64,000 nucleotides of DNA from Mitsuaria sp. 7 (GCF_001653795.1 NZ_CP011514.1:2269229-2333228), one strand, 5' to 3'. Positions 47,993 through 57,598 are shown, counted from the stretch's first letter. Made by a program: numbers and translations. The notes: generated by a model from the sequence alone, not told the origin.

Positions 47993-48511
47993 TCAGCGCG
48001 CGGGCGCCAGGTGCGCCTTGCCGAGCAGCTCGCGGGCCATCCAGTCGTCGATCATCTTCTTCTCGTAGCGCAGCGGCTCGGAGTCGAAGTAGCGGTTGCC
48101 GACGCCGTTCTGATAGTCCATGTCCTTCAGGTCCGCCTTGCCGGACTTCAGGACCTGACCGTTCTCGCTGAGCGTGTAGGTGAAGCTCATGCGCGGAATC
48201 GTCACCGATCGAAGGATGCGGAGCCGGTCCGTACGGACATGCGGCTCCACCTCACCCGCCAGGTCGACATCCGTCACGTCGATCTTGAGCTGCTTGCCGG
48301 GCAGCTCGCGCGCCGCGAGCGCCTTGAAGTGATCTTCCAGCTGCTTCATCGCGTTGTCGCGATCCACGCCGACCCAGCCGATGTCGGAGAAGCTCTCCGG
48401 CTTGATGAAGTTGACTTCCGCCTGCGCCTGAGCGGCCGCAGCGATCGCCCCCAGGCTCACGGTCGTCAGGCTGAGCAGCACAGCGCGCTTGAAAAAGGTC
48501 GAGGCCATCAT
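47993..48511 (-). CDS. DUF3016 family exported protein
   Basis: This 172-residue protein has a signal peptide (about 1-28, ending in AAAQAQA) and a mature domain starting with VNFIKPESFSDIGWVGVDRD, which I recognise as the DUF3016 pattern. The function is unknown. The start at 48511 (MMASTFF) is fixed by AAGGAG six bases upstream; ATG codons at 48508 and 48517 are alternatives. It is downstream of the desaturase terminator and convergent with rpmG. Confidence 0.8.
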   Translation of the reverse strand: MMASTFFKRAVLLSLTTVSLGAIAAAAQAQAEVNFIKPESFSDIGWVGVDRDNAMKQLEDHFKALAARELPGKQLKIDVTDVDLAGEVEPHVRTDRLRILRSVTIPRMSFTYTLSENGQVLKSGKADLKDMDYQNGVGNRYFDSEPLRYEKKMIDDWMARELLGKAHLAPAR

Positions 48512-48559
48512 GTCCATCTCCTTGTCTGAGAGTTCTGACAAATTATGGGCGCCGCCAAG

Positions 48560-48584
48560 AAAAAAGGCGCCCGGTAGGGGCGCC
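48560..48584 (-). terminator. intrinsic terminator of the desaturase gene
   Basis: On the minus strand GGGCGCC-type halves (48566-48572 with 48578-48584) pair around a CTACC loop and are followed by TTTTTT. It lies about 78 nt after the desaturase stop and before the DUF3016 gene. Confidence 0.88.
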
Positions 48585-48661
48585 CTTTGCATTGCTTCAT
48601 CTGCACCTGGGTGTCGGCCATCACTCTGGACGGCGACCCCGGCTCGATGAGTCACCTCCGA

Positions 48662-49885
48662 TCAGACGCGCACCGTGCGCAAGCCCGTCGCGAAGGACTT
48701 CAGTTCAGCGATACCGCTTTCCTCGGCCTTGCGGCACCAGGCTTGCAGGTCGTGCACCAGCTGCTCGGCCGACACGTTCGTGCGGGTCCACAGCTGACGC
48801 AGCTCTTCCCGCATCGTCACCAGCTTGTCGAGCACCGGGCTCGCCGCGCGGGCGCCGTCCAGTTGCTCCTGGTACGCAGCCGGGATCTTCTCGGCGTCGC
48901 GATGCAGCCAACGTGTCGCCAGCTTGAACTGATGGAACTTGACGCTGTGCTGCTCGCCAGCCGCCTTCAACTGAAGCAGCTCGGCCTTGCAGGCGCCACG
49001 CAGACCGCGCGCATAACGCGCCATCACTTCATAGCGGTTGGCGATGATGGCTTCCAGCGTGTCCTTGTCGGCCACCGCCTTGAGTTCGCCCGTCTTGATC
49101 TGCGGCGCGGTCTTGCGAACCTTCGCCCAGCCGATCATTTCCATCGCACGGATGTAACCCCAGCCGATGTCGAACTCGAACGGCTTGACCGAGAACTTGG
49201 CCGACGTCGGGTAGGTGTGGTGATTGTTGTGCAGCTCTTCGCCGCCAATGATCACGCCCCACGGCGAGACGTTCGTCGACGCGTCCTGCGCCTCGAAGTT
49301 GCGATAGCCCCAGTAGTGGCCCACGCCGTTGATCACGCCAGCGGCCCAGAACGGGATCCAGGCCATCTGGATCGCCCACACGGCCATGCCCGCCACGCCG
49401 AACAGCGCCAGGTCGATGATCATCATCAGGGACACACCCCAGACCGAACGGCCGGTGTAGACCTGACGCTCGATCCAGTCGTCCGGCACGCCATGGCTGA
49501 ACTTCTTGATCGTTTCCTCGTTCTTCGCCTCGGCGCGATACAGCTCGGCGCCACGCGTCATCACGGTCTTGATCCCGCGGGTGACCGGGCTGTGAGGATC
49601 GTCCTCGGTCTCGCACTTGGCGTGGTGCTTGCGGTGGATGGCCACCCATTCACGGGTGACCATGCCGGTCGTCAGCCACATCCAGAAGCGGAAGAAGTGC
49701 GACGGGATCGGGCCCAGATCGAGTGCCCGGTGCGCCTGGGCACGATGCAGGAAGATCGTCACGCCAGCAATGGTGATATGCGTGACCACCAGGGTGAAGA
49801 CCACGATCTGCCACCAGTTGGCGCCGGTGAGGCCGTCGATCATCCACGCCAGGATGGCGTCGTGCACAGACATCAATACGTTCAT
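48662..49885 (-). CDS. membrane fatty-acid desaturase (acyl-CoA delta-9 type)
   Basis: This di-iron membrane enzyme introduces a cis double bond into acyl chains and so adjusts membrane fluidity. The 407-residue protein has the three histidine boxes HRAQAH (47-52), HRKHH (84-88) and HNNHH (219-223), with hydrophobic pairs at about 25-45, 65-80, 150-170 and 172-190. The C-terminal ~150 residues are hydrophilic and helical, longer than in the shortest bacterial desaturases. The 216-nt gap upstream, up to rsmB, holds no clear gene. Confidence 0.94.
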   Translation of the reverse strand: MNVLMSVHDAILAWMIDGLTGANWWQIVVFTLVVTHITIAGVTIFLHRAQAHRALDLGPIPSHFFRFWMWLTTGMVTREWVAIHRKHHAKCETEDDPHSPVTRGIKTVMTRGAELYRAEAKNEETIKKFSHGVPDDWIERQVYTGRSVWGVSLMMIIDLALFGVAGMAVWAIQMAWIPFWAAGVINGVGHYWGYRNFEAQDASTNVSPWGVIIGGEELHNNHHTYPTSAKFSVKPFEFDIGWGYIRAMEMIGWAKVRKTAPQIKTGELKAVADKDTLEAIIANRYEVMARYARGLRGACKAELLQLKAAGEQHSVKFHQFKLATRWLHRDAEKIPAAYQEQLDGARAASPVLDKLVTMREELRQLWTRTNVSAEQLVHDLQAWCRKAEESGIAELKSFATGLRTVRV

Positions 49886-50101
49886 TCGGTCCTAACCCTG
49901 CTCGCGAGGAGCCAGTTGTCCACAGGAAGCCCCCATTGTAGGCGACGCACTCTAGAAATCGCCCGGATGTAAGCGGCTTTCCCGCCTGTCTTTTGACGCT
50001 TCAGGACCGGAATGGCCTGAAGACGTGATTGATCGACGGCAATTTGTTCGCAGTCAGAAACAAGCATGGCCATCCGACCGTGACGAGCCTGGTCGACAGG
50101 C

Positions 50102-51370
50102 TTACTTTTTCCGTTCCCAGACCGCCGCGAAGAAGCCGTCACTCTGATGCCGATGCGGCCACAGGCGCAGATAGCCGTTCTCCGACAGTTGGGCCGCCTG
50201 GGACGCCTCGACCTGCGCGTGCGCCAGCACCTCCTGCGCAGGCACGAAGGTGAAGTCGGGATGGGCCTCGGCGAACGCCTGCGCGACCGATTCATTCTCG
50301 GCATCCAGCAGCGAACAGGTCGCGTAGACGAGGCGGCCTCCCGGCTTGAGCAGTCGCGACGCACTGTTCAGGATCGCCAGTTGCTTGTCGTGCAGTTCCA
50401 GGATGCCCGTCGGCGACTGGCGCCATTTCAGGTCAGGATTGCGGCGAAGCGTGCCCAGGCCAGAGCACGGCGCATCGACCAGCACGCGGTCGATCTTCCC
50501 GGCCAGACGCTTGACGCGCTCGTCGCGTTCATTGCTGATCTGCACCGGGTAGACGTTGGACAGCCCGCTTCGCGCCAGACGCGGCTTGAGCTTGTCGAGG
50601 CGATGCCCCGAGACATCGAACGCGTACAGCCGACCGGTGTTGCGCATCGCGGCGCCCAGCGCCAGGGTCTTGCCGCCGGCACCAGCACAGAAATCGACGA
50701 CCATCTCCCCGCGCTTGGCTTCGGTGAGCAGGGACAGCAACTGGCTGCCCTCGTCCTGGACCTCGACCTGGCCGCTGGTGAAGACGTCCAGCTTCTGCAG
50801 TGCCGGCTTGCCTTCGAGCCGCAGGCCCCAGGGCGAGAACGGCGTCGGCGTCGACGCGAAGCCCTTCTCCTGGAGCGCGGCCTGCACGTCCTCGCGCTTG
50901 GCCTTCAGCAGATTGACGCGCAGGTCCAGCGGCGCCGGCACATTGACGGCATCCGCCAGTTGCCAGAACTGCTCGTCGCCCAGGCGTTTCTTCAGCGGGT
51001 CGACGATCCAGTCGGGCAGGTTGTGGCGGAGCTTCTCCGGCAGCTTGCTGCGGTCGACCTTCGCCACCTGCTTGAGCCAGTGCTGCTCTTCGTCGACGAT
51101 CGCGGCGCGGAGGAAGGCGTCACTGCCGGCCCAGGCGAGGATCGCCAGCCGCCGGGACATCGGACCGCGGCCCGACTGGGCCAGATGCTGCAGCACCGGA
51201 CGCTGGCGCAGCACCGCGTAGGCGGTCTCGGCGACGGTGTGGCGCTCGCGCTGGCCAAGCGCCTTGTGCGCGCGGAAGAAGTCGGAAACGAGGGTGTCGG
51301 CGGGCTTGTCGAACAGCAGCAGGCTGTCCACCAGTTCGGCGCAGAGTTCAAGAAGGGCATTAGGATGCAT
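50102..51370 (-). CDS. RsmB-type 16S rRNA (cytosine-C5) methyltransferase
   Basis: This SAM-dependent RNA m5C methyltransferase belongs to the NOL1/NOP2/Sun group. The 422-residue protein has an N-terminal NusB-like helical part, the SAM motif DFCAGAGGKTLALG, the catalytic cysteine in VDAPCSGLGTLRRNPD-like motif IV/VI (YATCSLLDAEN holds the second cysteine) and a C-terminal strand ending DGFFAAVWERKK. The ATG at 51370 is chosen; the longer frame overlaps genes on the other strand. The exact target base cannot be settled by eye. Confidence 0.9.
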   Translation of the reverse strand: MHPNALLELCAELVDSLLLFDKPADTLVSDFFRAHKALGQRERHTVAETAYAVLRQRPVLQHLAQSGRGPMSRRLAILAWAGSDAFLRAAIVDEEQHWLKQVAKVDRSKLPEKLRHNLPDWIVDPLKKRLGDEQFWQLADAVNVPAPLDLRVNLLKAKREDVQAALQEKGFASTPTPFSPWGLRLEGKPALQKLDVFTSGQVEVQDEGSQLLSLLTEAKRGEMVVDFCAGAGGKTLALGAAMRNTGRLYAFDVSGHRLDKLKPRLARSGLSNVYPVQISNERDERVKRLAGKIDRVLVDAPCSGLGTLRRNPDLKWRQSPTGILELHDKQLAILNSASRLLKPGGRLVYATCSLLDAENESVAQAFAEAHPDFTFVPAQEVLAHAQVEASQAAQLSENGYLRLWPHRHQSDGFFAAVWERKK

Positions 51371-51442
51371 CGCCCGATTATCCCAGGCTCCGGGCCCAGG
51401 CCCGCGCCCTGCCCTGTTGCTGGCGCCACGACCCGTCTTTTC

Positions 51443-51721
51443 ATGAGCAATTCCCACTCGACCCCGGACCCTTCGACGCATGGCGCCGGCGATCCGCTGC
51501 CCCCACTGCCCGAGGCGCCTGTCGGGCGCTACCGCCACTACAAGGGCGGCGAATACGAGGTCCGCGGCGTCGTCCGCCACAGCGAGACCCTGGAGCCCCT
51601 CGTGCTCTACGTGCCGCTCTACAACGACAGCGGCCTGTGGGTGCGTCCCTACGACATGTTCTTCGGCACCGTCGAGATCGACGGCGTGACGCAGCCTCGC
51701 TTCGCCCGGATCCCGGGCTGA
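51443..51721 (+). CDS. DUF1653 family protein
   Basis: This 92-residue protein has a disordered N-terminus and the compact DUF1653 fold: VGRYRHYKGGEYEVRGVVRHSE is the typical opening, followed by VLYVPLYNDSGLWVRPYDMF. The function is unknown. It is divergent from rsmB and 16 nt before the DUF1345 gene, with which it is likely co-transcribed. Confidence 0.88.
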   Translation: MSNSHSTPDPSTHGAGDPLPPLPEAPVGRYRHYKGGEYEVRGVVRHSETLEPLVLYVPLYNDSGLWVRPYDMFFGTVEIDGVTQPRFARIPG

Positions 51722-51737
51722 TCGCCGGCTGACCCCC

Positions 51738-52388
51738 ATGCCCTTGCTGCACCAGATCAAGCGCCGTCCTCGCCTGTTGATCGGCGCGGCCACCGGCGCC
51801 CTGCTGGCCGCCGCCTGGCCCGTCGACCTGGCGTGGCACACCCGTGCGCTGCTGGGCTGGAGCGCCGGCGTCTGGACCTACCTCGTGCTCATCGGCTGGA
51901 TGATGTTCCGGACCGACCCGGAAGACGTCGAGGAGCAGGCGCGCGCCGTCGCGGACAGCGCGCCGACGGTGCTGGTGCTGGCGATCCTCGGCGGCGCCGC
52001 AAGCATGGCGGCGATCGCGCTGGAACTGGCGCAGGTGAAAGAGTCCGGCCTGCTGCAGGCGTGGCCCCATCTGCTCGTGGCATCGGCAACGCTGACGGGC
52101 TCGTGGCTGTTGCTGCCGGTGGAGTTCGGCCTGGCGTATGCGTCGCTGTTCCACTGCGGCCCGAAGGCGCCGCACGGGCTGGAGTTCCCCGGCGATGAGG
52201 ACGCCCCCGACTACCTGGATTTCTTCTACTTTGCAGCAACGGTCGCCGCGACCTCGCAGACCTCGGACGTCGTCGTCAGTGCGCGACCGATCCGGCGGCT
52301 GGTGCTGGTGCAGGCGATTCAAGCCTTCGTATTCAACACCGTGGTGCTGGCGCTGACGATCAACTTCCTCGCCGGCATGCTGGGGTGA
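51738..52388 (+). CDS. DUF1345 family membrane protein
   Basis: This 216-residue integral membrane protein has five to six hydrophobic helices (about 12-30, 38-57, 75-95, 110-130, 190-212). The conserved stretch with DYLDFFYFAATVAATSQTSD near residue 155 is the DUF1345 hallmark. The function is unknown. It is convergent with purN (3-nt gap). Confidence 0.88.
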   Translation: MPLLHQIKRRPRLLIGAATGALLAAAWPVDLAWHTRALLGWSAGVWTYLVLIGWMMFRTDPEDVEEQARAVADSAPTVLVLAILGGAASMAAIALELAQVKESGLLQAWPHLLVASATLTGSWLLLPVEFGLAYASLFHCGPKAPHGLEFPGDEDAPDYLDFFYFAATVAATSQTSDVVVSARPIRRLVLVQAIQAFVFNTVVLALTINFLAGMLG

Positions 52389-52391
52389 GCG

Positions 52392-53030
52392 TCAGCTGAA
52401 CATCTGCGGCTCGCCGCCGCGATGGTGGACGCGGGCGCCCTCGGTCGAGAGCTGCCCTTCAACGAACCAGCGCACGGCGGTGGGGTACATGCGGTGCTCC
52501 AGCTTGAGGATACGCGCCGCGAGGGAAGCCTCGTCATCGCCGTCCAGCACCGGCACGACGGCCTGCGCGACGATCGGCCCGTGGTCCAGTTCCGCCGTCA
52601 CGAAGTGCACCGTGGCGCCCGCCACACGACAGCCTGCCTCGATCGCGCGCTGGTGCGTGTGCAGTCCCGTGAAGGCCGGCAACAGCGACGGATGGACGTT
52701 GAGCATGCGACCCGCATAGTGGCCGGTGAACGCCGGCGTCAGGATGCGCATGAACCCGGCCAGCACCACCAGATCGGGCGCGAAGCCGTCGACGACGCGC
52801 TGCAGTTCCGCGTCGAAGGCGGTGCGCGCGGCATCGCCCTTGCCGAAGGCCTTGTGGTCGACGACGGCGGTGGCGACGCCTTGCGCCCGCGCAAATTCAA
52901 GCCCTGCGGCGTCCGGCCGGTTGCTGATCACCGCGGCGATGCGGGCCGGCCATCCGCCGGCGGCGCAGGCCTGGACGATGGCCTCCATGTTGGAGCCTCG
53001 CCCGGAGATCAGGATCACGATGTTCTTCAT
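52392..53030 (-). CDS. purN: phosphoribosylglycinamide formyltransferase
   Basis: PurN is the third enzyme of purine synthesis; it formylates GAR with 10-formyl-THF. The 212-residue protein starts MKNIVILISGRGSNMEAI and has the catalytic block RMLNVHPSLLPAFTGLHTH (Asn, His), plus the conserved Asp in TAELDHGPI. The ATG at 53030 is chosen; a long antisense frame through trpS is not coding. It is divergent from trpS. Confidence 0.97.
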   Translation of the reverse strand: MKNIVILISGRGSNMEAIVQACAAGGWPARIAAVISNRPDAAGLEFARAQGVATAVVDHKAFGKGDAARTAFDAELQRVVDGFAPDLVVLAGFMRILTPAFTGHYAGRMLNVHPSLLPAFTGLHTHQRAIEAGCRVAGATVHFVTAELDHGPIVAQAVVPVLDGDDEASLAARILKLEHRMYPTAVRWFVEGQLSTEGARVHHRGGEPQMFS

Positions 53031-53174
53031 GGGCCGGCAGTGTAGCCAAGGGCATGGCCATGACCGCCGTCGACCGGGCCGCGGCTCCCTACAATCGCCC
53101 TCCCGCCATCGCACGGCCGACCTCGTCCCGAGACCGCCGCGCGCCGGCGCGGCCACCGCCTCCAGCCCTCCGCC

Positions 53175-54191
53175 ATGACCGACCATCCCACCCTCACCCC
53201 GCGCCAGCGCGTGCTGTCCGGCATGCGCCCGACCGGCGCGCTGCACCTCGGCCACTATCACGGCGCGCTGAAGAACTGGGTGCGGCTGCAGGAAGCCTAC
53301 GACTGCTTCTTCTTCGTCGCCGACTGGCACGCGCTGACGACGCATTACCAGCACCGCGAGGGCCTGGAGCAGAGCGTCTACGACATGGTCGTCGACTGGC
53401 TGGCGGCCGGCATCGACCCGGAGCAGGCGACGCTGTTCATCCAGAGCCGCATGCCGGAGCACGCCGAGCTGTTCACGCTGCTGGCCATGAGCACGCCGTC
53501 GAGCTGGCTGGAGCGGATGCCGAGCTACAAGGACCTCGTCGCCGAAAACCGCGAGCTGGCGACCTACGGCTTCCTCGGCTACCCGCTGCTGCAGGCGGCC
53601 GACATCCTGATCTACAAGGCGGCCTTCGTGCCGGTCGGCGAGGACCAGGCGCCTCACGTCGAAGTGACGCGCGAGGTCGCGCGCCGCTTCAACCACCTCT
53701 ACCGGCAGCCGTCGACGCCGCTGTTCCCGGAACCGCAGGCGCTGATGACCGAGACCTCGCGCTTGCCCGGCCTGGACGGCCGCAAGATGAGTAAGACCTA
53801 CGGCAACGCCATCGGCATGCGCGATGCGCCGGAAGTGGTCGCCGACAAGGTGCGCAAGATGCAGACCGACCCGCAGCGTGTGCGCCGCGGCGATCCGGGC
53901 GAGCCGGAGCGCTGCCCGGTCTGGGCGCTGCACAAGGTCTACGCCGACAGCGACACGCGCGCCTGGGTCGAATCCGGCTGCCGCAGCGCGGGCATCGGCT
54001 GCCTGGACTGCAAGGAGCCGCTGATCGAGGCGATCCACGATGAACAGGCCCCGTGGCGCGCCCGCGCCGACGAGCTGCTCGCCGATCCGAAGAAGGTCCA
54101 CTGGATCGTCGAGGTCGGCACCGAACGTGCCCGCGCGGTGGCCCGCAAGACCTTGCGCGAGGTGCGTGGCGCGATGGGCATCGACTACTGA
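53175..54191 (+). CDS. trpS: tryptophanyl-tRNA synthetase
   Basis: This class I aminoacyl-tRNA synthetase charges tRNA-Trp. The 338-residue protein has the HIGH-type motif GALHLGHYHGAL (about 16-27) and the KMSKT loop in DGRKMSKTYGNAI. It is the compact form, and the C-terminal anticodon-binding helices are present. The start ATG at 53175 precedes MTDHPTLTPRQRVLSGMRPTG-like sequence. Its stop lies just before the next ATG. Confidence 0.97.
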   Translation: MTDHPTLTPRQRVLSGMRPTGALHLGHYHGALKNWVRLQEAYDCFFFVADWHALTTHYQHREGLEQSVYDMVVDWLAAGIDPEQATLFIQSRMPEHAELFTLLAMSTPSSWLERMPSYKDLVAENRELATYGFLGYPLLQAADILIYKAAFVPVGEDQAPHVEVTREVARRFNHLYRQPSTPLFPEPQALMTETSRLPGLDGRKMSKTYGNAIGMRDAPEVVADKVRKMQTDPQRVRRGDPGEPERCPVWALHKVYADSDTRAWVESGCRSAGIGCLDCKEPLIEAIHDEQAPWRARADELLADPKKVHWIVEVGTERARAVARKTLREVRGAMGIDY

Positions 54192-54192
54192 G

Positions 54193-54657
54193 ATGGACGA
54201 GATGGCAGGCATCCACATCACCGACATCGAATCCGCCATCAACTGGTGGCGCCAGCGCTCACCGGGCGACGGCGTGACGCTGGGCCCGGAGTTGCGCGCG
54301 CTGGCGGAGGTGTACGCGCTGATGGTCTTCCATCGCGAGACCGAGTGCGACGAGGACTCGATGCCGCCGCGCGCGCTCGAGGCCTGGATGCGCTGGTATG
54401 ACACGACGCCGGACGCGCCCTGCATCGCGATCTGCTCGACCAGCCAGGGCGACGAACTCTGCAAGGGCTGCGGACGCAGCTTCGACGAGGTGCAGAACTG
54501 GCCGGTGCTCACGCCCGGAGAGAAACGCGCGACCTGGCGGCGCATCACGATCGAAGGCACGGCGTGGCGTTTCAACCGTTATTCGGAACGGGCGATCGAG
54601 CTGCGCAACGCCGCCGGCAACAGCGCCCAGGAGCCGGCCGACAAGGACTCCGCTTGA
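54193..54657 (+). CDS. DUF3717-DUF1289 two-domain protein
   Basis: This 154-residue protein joins two small domains. ITDIESAINWWRQRSPGDG with the following helix (about 10-65) resembles DUF3717. PCIAICSTSQGDELCKGCGRSF with EVQNWPVLTPGEKRATWRR (about 80-125) is DUF1289, whose cysteines probably bind a metal. It starts 1 nt after trpS (ATG 54193; a second ATG three codons later) and overlaps the following MATE gene. The function is unknown. Confidence 0.8.
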   Translation: MDEMAGIHITDIESAINWWRQRSPGDGVTLGPELRALAEVYALMVFHRETECDEDSMPPRALEAWMRWYDTTPDAPCIAICSTSQGDELCKGCGRSFDEVQNWPVLTPGEKRATWRRITIEGTAWRFNRYSERAIELRNAAGNSAQEPADKDSA

Positions 54658-56042
54658 GCGCTGCGCTCCACGGCCGGCTCGCGAGCCTGCGGCAGATCCT
54701 GCCGCTCGCGTGGCCCGTGTTCATCGGGCAACTCGCGGTGCTGGCGTACTCGACGATCGACACCCTCCTCGTCGCCCGTCACTCCGCGATCGACCTCGCC
54801 GCGCTGGCGGTGGGCTCCGCGGTCTACACCTCGGTGTTCGTCGGCCTGATGGGCGTGGTGCTGGCGATCTCGCCGGTGGCCGGGCAGCTCTTCGGCGCCA
54901 GACGCATGGCCGAAGCCGGCGACAGCCTGCATCAGGCCGCGTGGCTGGCGCTGGCGCTCACGGTCGTCGGCGAACTGATCCTGTGGTTCCCGCAGCCCTT
55001 CCTCGCCATCTCCCAGGTCAGTCCCGAGATCGCCGCCAAGATCCGCGACTACCTGCGCATGCTGGGCATCGCGCTGCCGGCGGCCTTGCTGTTCACCGCC
55101 TACCGCGGCTTCAACACGGCGGTGTCACGACCGAAGGCGGTGATGGCGCTGCAGATCGGCGGCCTGCTCTTGAAATTCCCGGCCAGCGCGCTGCTGATCG
55201 GCGGATTCACGCTGGGGCCCTTGCACGTGCCGCCGCTGGGCGCCGTCGGCTGCGCGATCGCGACGGCGCTCGTCATGTGGAGCCAACTGCTGATCGCGCT
55301 GGCCGTGCTGCGGCGCGATCCGTTCTACGCCGCGTTCGGCTTCGCCCGCAGCGGCCTGCATCGCCCGCGCAAGGAGACCTTGCTGCGGCTGCTGAAGCTC
55401 GGCGTGCCGATGGGCGCGTCCGTGCTGATCGAGGTGACCGGCTTCACCTTCATGGCGATCTTCATCGCGCGGCTGGGCACGACGCCGGTGGCGGGACACC
55501 AGCTCTGCGCCAACCTCGTCGCCATGATGTTCATGCTGCCGCTGTCGCAGGCGAATGCCTGCAGCACGCTCGTGGCGCAGGCGATGGGCGCGCGCGACTA
55601 CGCGGCGGCGCGCCGGCTGGGCTGGCATGGGTTGGAGATCGCGCTGGCGATCGCGTTCGTGCTCGGCGGCGTGGTCTTCTCGTTGCGCGAGCAAGTGCTC
55701 GGGCTCTACACGAGCAACGCCGCCGTCATCGCCGCCGCCCTGCCCCTGCTGGGCTGGCTGTGGCTCTTCCACGTGTCCGACGCCGGCCAGACCGTGGCCG
55801 CCTTCGTGCTGCGCGCCCATCACATCGCGACCGTGCCGATGCTGATCTACGCGTTCGCGATCTGGGGACTCGGCCTCGGTGGTGGGTACTGGCTGGCCTT
55901 CGGCGATCACGCCGTCGCGCTGCCCGCGATCATGCAGGGCGCGATGGGCTTCTGGAGCGCCGCGTCGGTGGGGCTCGCGGCGGCAGCGATCGGGCTCAGC
56001 ATCCTGCTGGCCCTCGTGCATCGCCGCGAGATTGGCCGTTGA
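54654..56042 (+). CDS. MATE-family multidrug/toxin efflux transporter
   Basis: This twelve-helix cation-coupled exporter is of the NorM kind. The 462-residue protein begins with TTG at 54654, overlapping the upstream TGA as TTGA, and LASLRQILPLAWPVFIGQLA follows. VAGQLFGARRMAEAG and the symmetric second half with GTTPVAGHQLCANLVAMMF are the MATE repeat signatures. A frame open further upstream runs through the DUF1289 gene and is not used. The substrate is unknown. Confidence 0.9.
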   Translation: MSAALHGRLASLRQILPLAWPVFIGQLAVLAYSTIDTLLVARHSAIDLAALAVGSAVYTSVFVGLMGVVLAISPVAGQLFGARRMAEAGDSLHQAAWLALALTVVGELILWFPQPFLAISQVSPEIAAKIRDYLRMLGIALPAALLFTAYRGFNTAVSRPKAVMALQIGGLLLKFPASALLIGGFTLGPLHVPPLGAVGCAIATALVMWSQLLIALAVLRRDPFYAAFGFARSGLHRPRKETLLRLLKLGVPMGASVLIEVTGFTFMAIFIARLGTTPVAGHQLCANLVAMMFMLPLSQANACSTLVAQAMGARDYAAARRLGWHGLEIALAIAFVLGGVVFSLREQVLGLYTSNAAVIAAALPLLGWLWLFHVSDAGQTVAAFVLRAHHIATVPMLIYAFAIWGLGLGGGYWLAFGDHAVALPAIMQGAMGFWSAASVGLAAAAIGLSILLALVHRREIGR

Positions 56043-56074
56043 AGTACCGGGCGTGGAATGCCGGCCGCTGAATT

Positions 56075-57598
56075 TCAGCCCGCTGCGTTCAGCGGCAGAG
56101 TGATGACGAAGCAGCTGCCGCCGCCTTCGCGCGCGTCGCAGCGCACCGTGCCCTGGTGGGCCGTCGCGATCTGCTTCACGAGGCTCAGACCCAGCCCGAC
56201 ACCGCCCGACACCTCGGCATGGCCGGGCAGTCGGAAAAAGGCTTCGAAGATCCGCTCCCGCATCGGCTCCGGCACGCCGGGGCCGCGATCGCAGACCTGC
56301 AGTTCGATGCGGGTCTCCCCCGCGCGGCGCAGCTTCAACTCGACCACCGGACCGCCATAGCGGCGCGCGTTCTCGAGCAGGTTGCGCAGCGCCCGGCGCA
56401 GCAGACGTTCGTCGCCATCGAGCGTCAGCCGCTCGATGCCCTCCTCGATCTCCAGTTCGGCGTCTCCCTGCGCGGCCGCTTCGGCTGCGAGCGCCAGCAG
56501 ATCGACCGGCTCCAGCCGCAAGGACTTGGCGCCGCCTTCGAGCCGGCTGGCCAGCAGCACTTCCTCGACGAGCGCGTCCAGCTCCACGATGTTGGTGTTG
56601 ATCTCCTGCCCCAGCCGCGCGCGTTGCGCCGGCGACGCGTCGTCCAGCATCGAGAACGCCATCTTCAGCCGGGCCAGCGGCGAGCGCAGTTCGTGGCTCG
56701 CGTTGGCCAGCAGGCTCTTCTGCGATCTCAGCAGGGCCTCGATCTGCTCGGCGGCGCGGTTGAAACTGGTCGCCAGCGCGGCGACCTCGTCCTTGCCGTT
56801 GTCCTGCACGCGGAAGCTCAGGTCGCCGGAGCCGAACTGCTCGACACCGGACTTCAGGGATTCGAGCCGGCGCGTCAGCCGGCGCACCACCGGATAGGCC
56901 CCGACGGCCACCGCCACGAACAGCACCGCCAGCAGCACGGCCAGCGCTTCGCCGCTAGGTCTCGGGATCCAGCCCGGCAGCCAGGACCCGTTGGCCGCGT
57001 CCTCGCGACGTTGCTGCTCCAGGCGATCCAGCATGCGCTGGCGCATCTGCTCGACCTCGGGCCGCGGCTCGCGGCGAATGGGATCGCGCGCGTCACTCGG
57101 CGGCGCGCCGTCGCCGAAGGGATCGCGGCGCTCGCGCGGTATCCGATGCGGACCACTGGCGGCGCGGGCATCGGCTTCGAGCTTGTCCTGACCCATCGGT
57201 CCCGACGCGCCAGGCGGACGGGCCAGACGCAGGAACAGGAGATGCCGGCCGTCGTCCAGCGGCACGCGCTGTACGCGCGAACCGGGGAGGTCCTCGCGGC
57301 GCTCGAACAGCGGCGAGGCGCCGATGCGGCGTCCGCGCGAATCCTCCAGCGCCAGCGCCATGCGCAGGCGCTGACCCCAGTCCTCGACGGCATCGGCCTG
57401 CTCGTCCGTCGACGCCGTGACCGGCGGCAACGCGCGCTGCACCAGCACCGCGAGCGCCACCAGGCGCTCCGACGCGGCCTGCTCGAAGGTGCCGCGCTCC
57501 TGCTCGATGCGCCCCTGGAAGAGCCACGCCGAGCCGAGCGCAAACGCCAGCAACACCACCACGACGGTGATGTAGATGCGCAGGTACAGCGCCTTCAC
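56075..57598 (-). CDS. sensor histidine kinase (HAMP, HisKA, HATPase)
   Basis: This inner-membrane kinase is paired with the response regulator upstream. The 507-residue protein has a first helix (8-27), a periplasmic part of ~190 residues that is Arg/Pro-rich from 125 to 205, and a second helix (217-237). HAMP follows (238-290), then the H-box with phospho-accepting H302 in NASHELRSPLARLK, an N-box with NLLENARRYGG, and G-boxes including GGVGLGLSLVKQIA. It overlaps nothing and starts 13 nt after the regulator. A Spy-like gene upstream suggests envelope-stress sensing. Confidence 0.93.
   Translation of the reverse strand: MKALYLRIYITVVVVLLAFALGSAWLFQGRIEQERGTFEQAASERLVALAVLVQRALPPVTASTDEQADAVEDWGQRLRMALALEDSRGRRIGASPLFERREDLPGSRVQRVPLDDGRHLLFLRLARPPGASGPMGQDKLEADARAASGPHRIPRERRDPFGDGAPPSDARDPIRREPRPEVEQMRQRMLDRLEQQRREDAANGSWLPGWIPRPSGEALAVLLAVLFVAVAVGAYPVVRRLTRRLESLKSGVEQFGSGDLSFRVQDNGKDEVAALATSFNRAAEQIEALLRSQKSLLANASHELRSPLARLKMAFSMLDDASPAQRARLGQEINTNIVELDALVEEVLLASRLEGGAKSLRLEPVDLLALAAEAAAQGDAELEIEEGIERLTLDGDERLLRRALRNLLENARRYGGPVVELKLRRAGETRIELQVCDRGPGVPEPMRERIFEAFFRLPGHAEVSGGVGLGLSLVKQIATAHQGTVRCDAREGGGSCFVITLPLNAAG

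Noticed and set aside
49882..50073. 63-codon minus-strand ORF between rsmB and the desaturase, overlapping its ATG
   Set aside because: No ribosome site, no recognisable sequence, and rsmB-desaturase spacing is explained by a promoter region. It could be real only if conserved.
52392..54575. Extension of the purN frame through the antisense of trpS (727 codons)
   Set aside because: purN homology begins only at 53030. The upstream part is antisense to trpS and has no domain.
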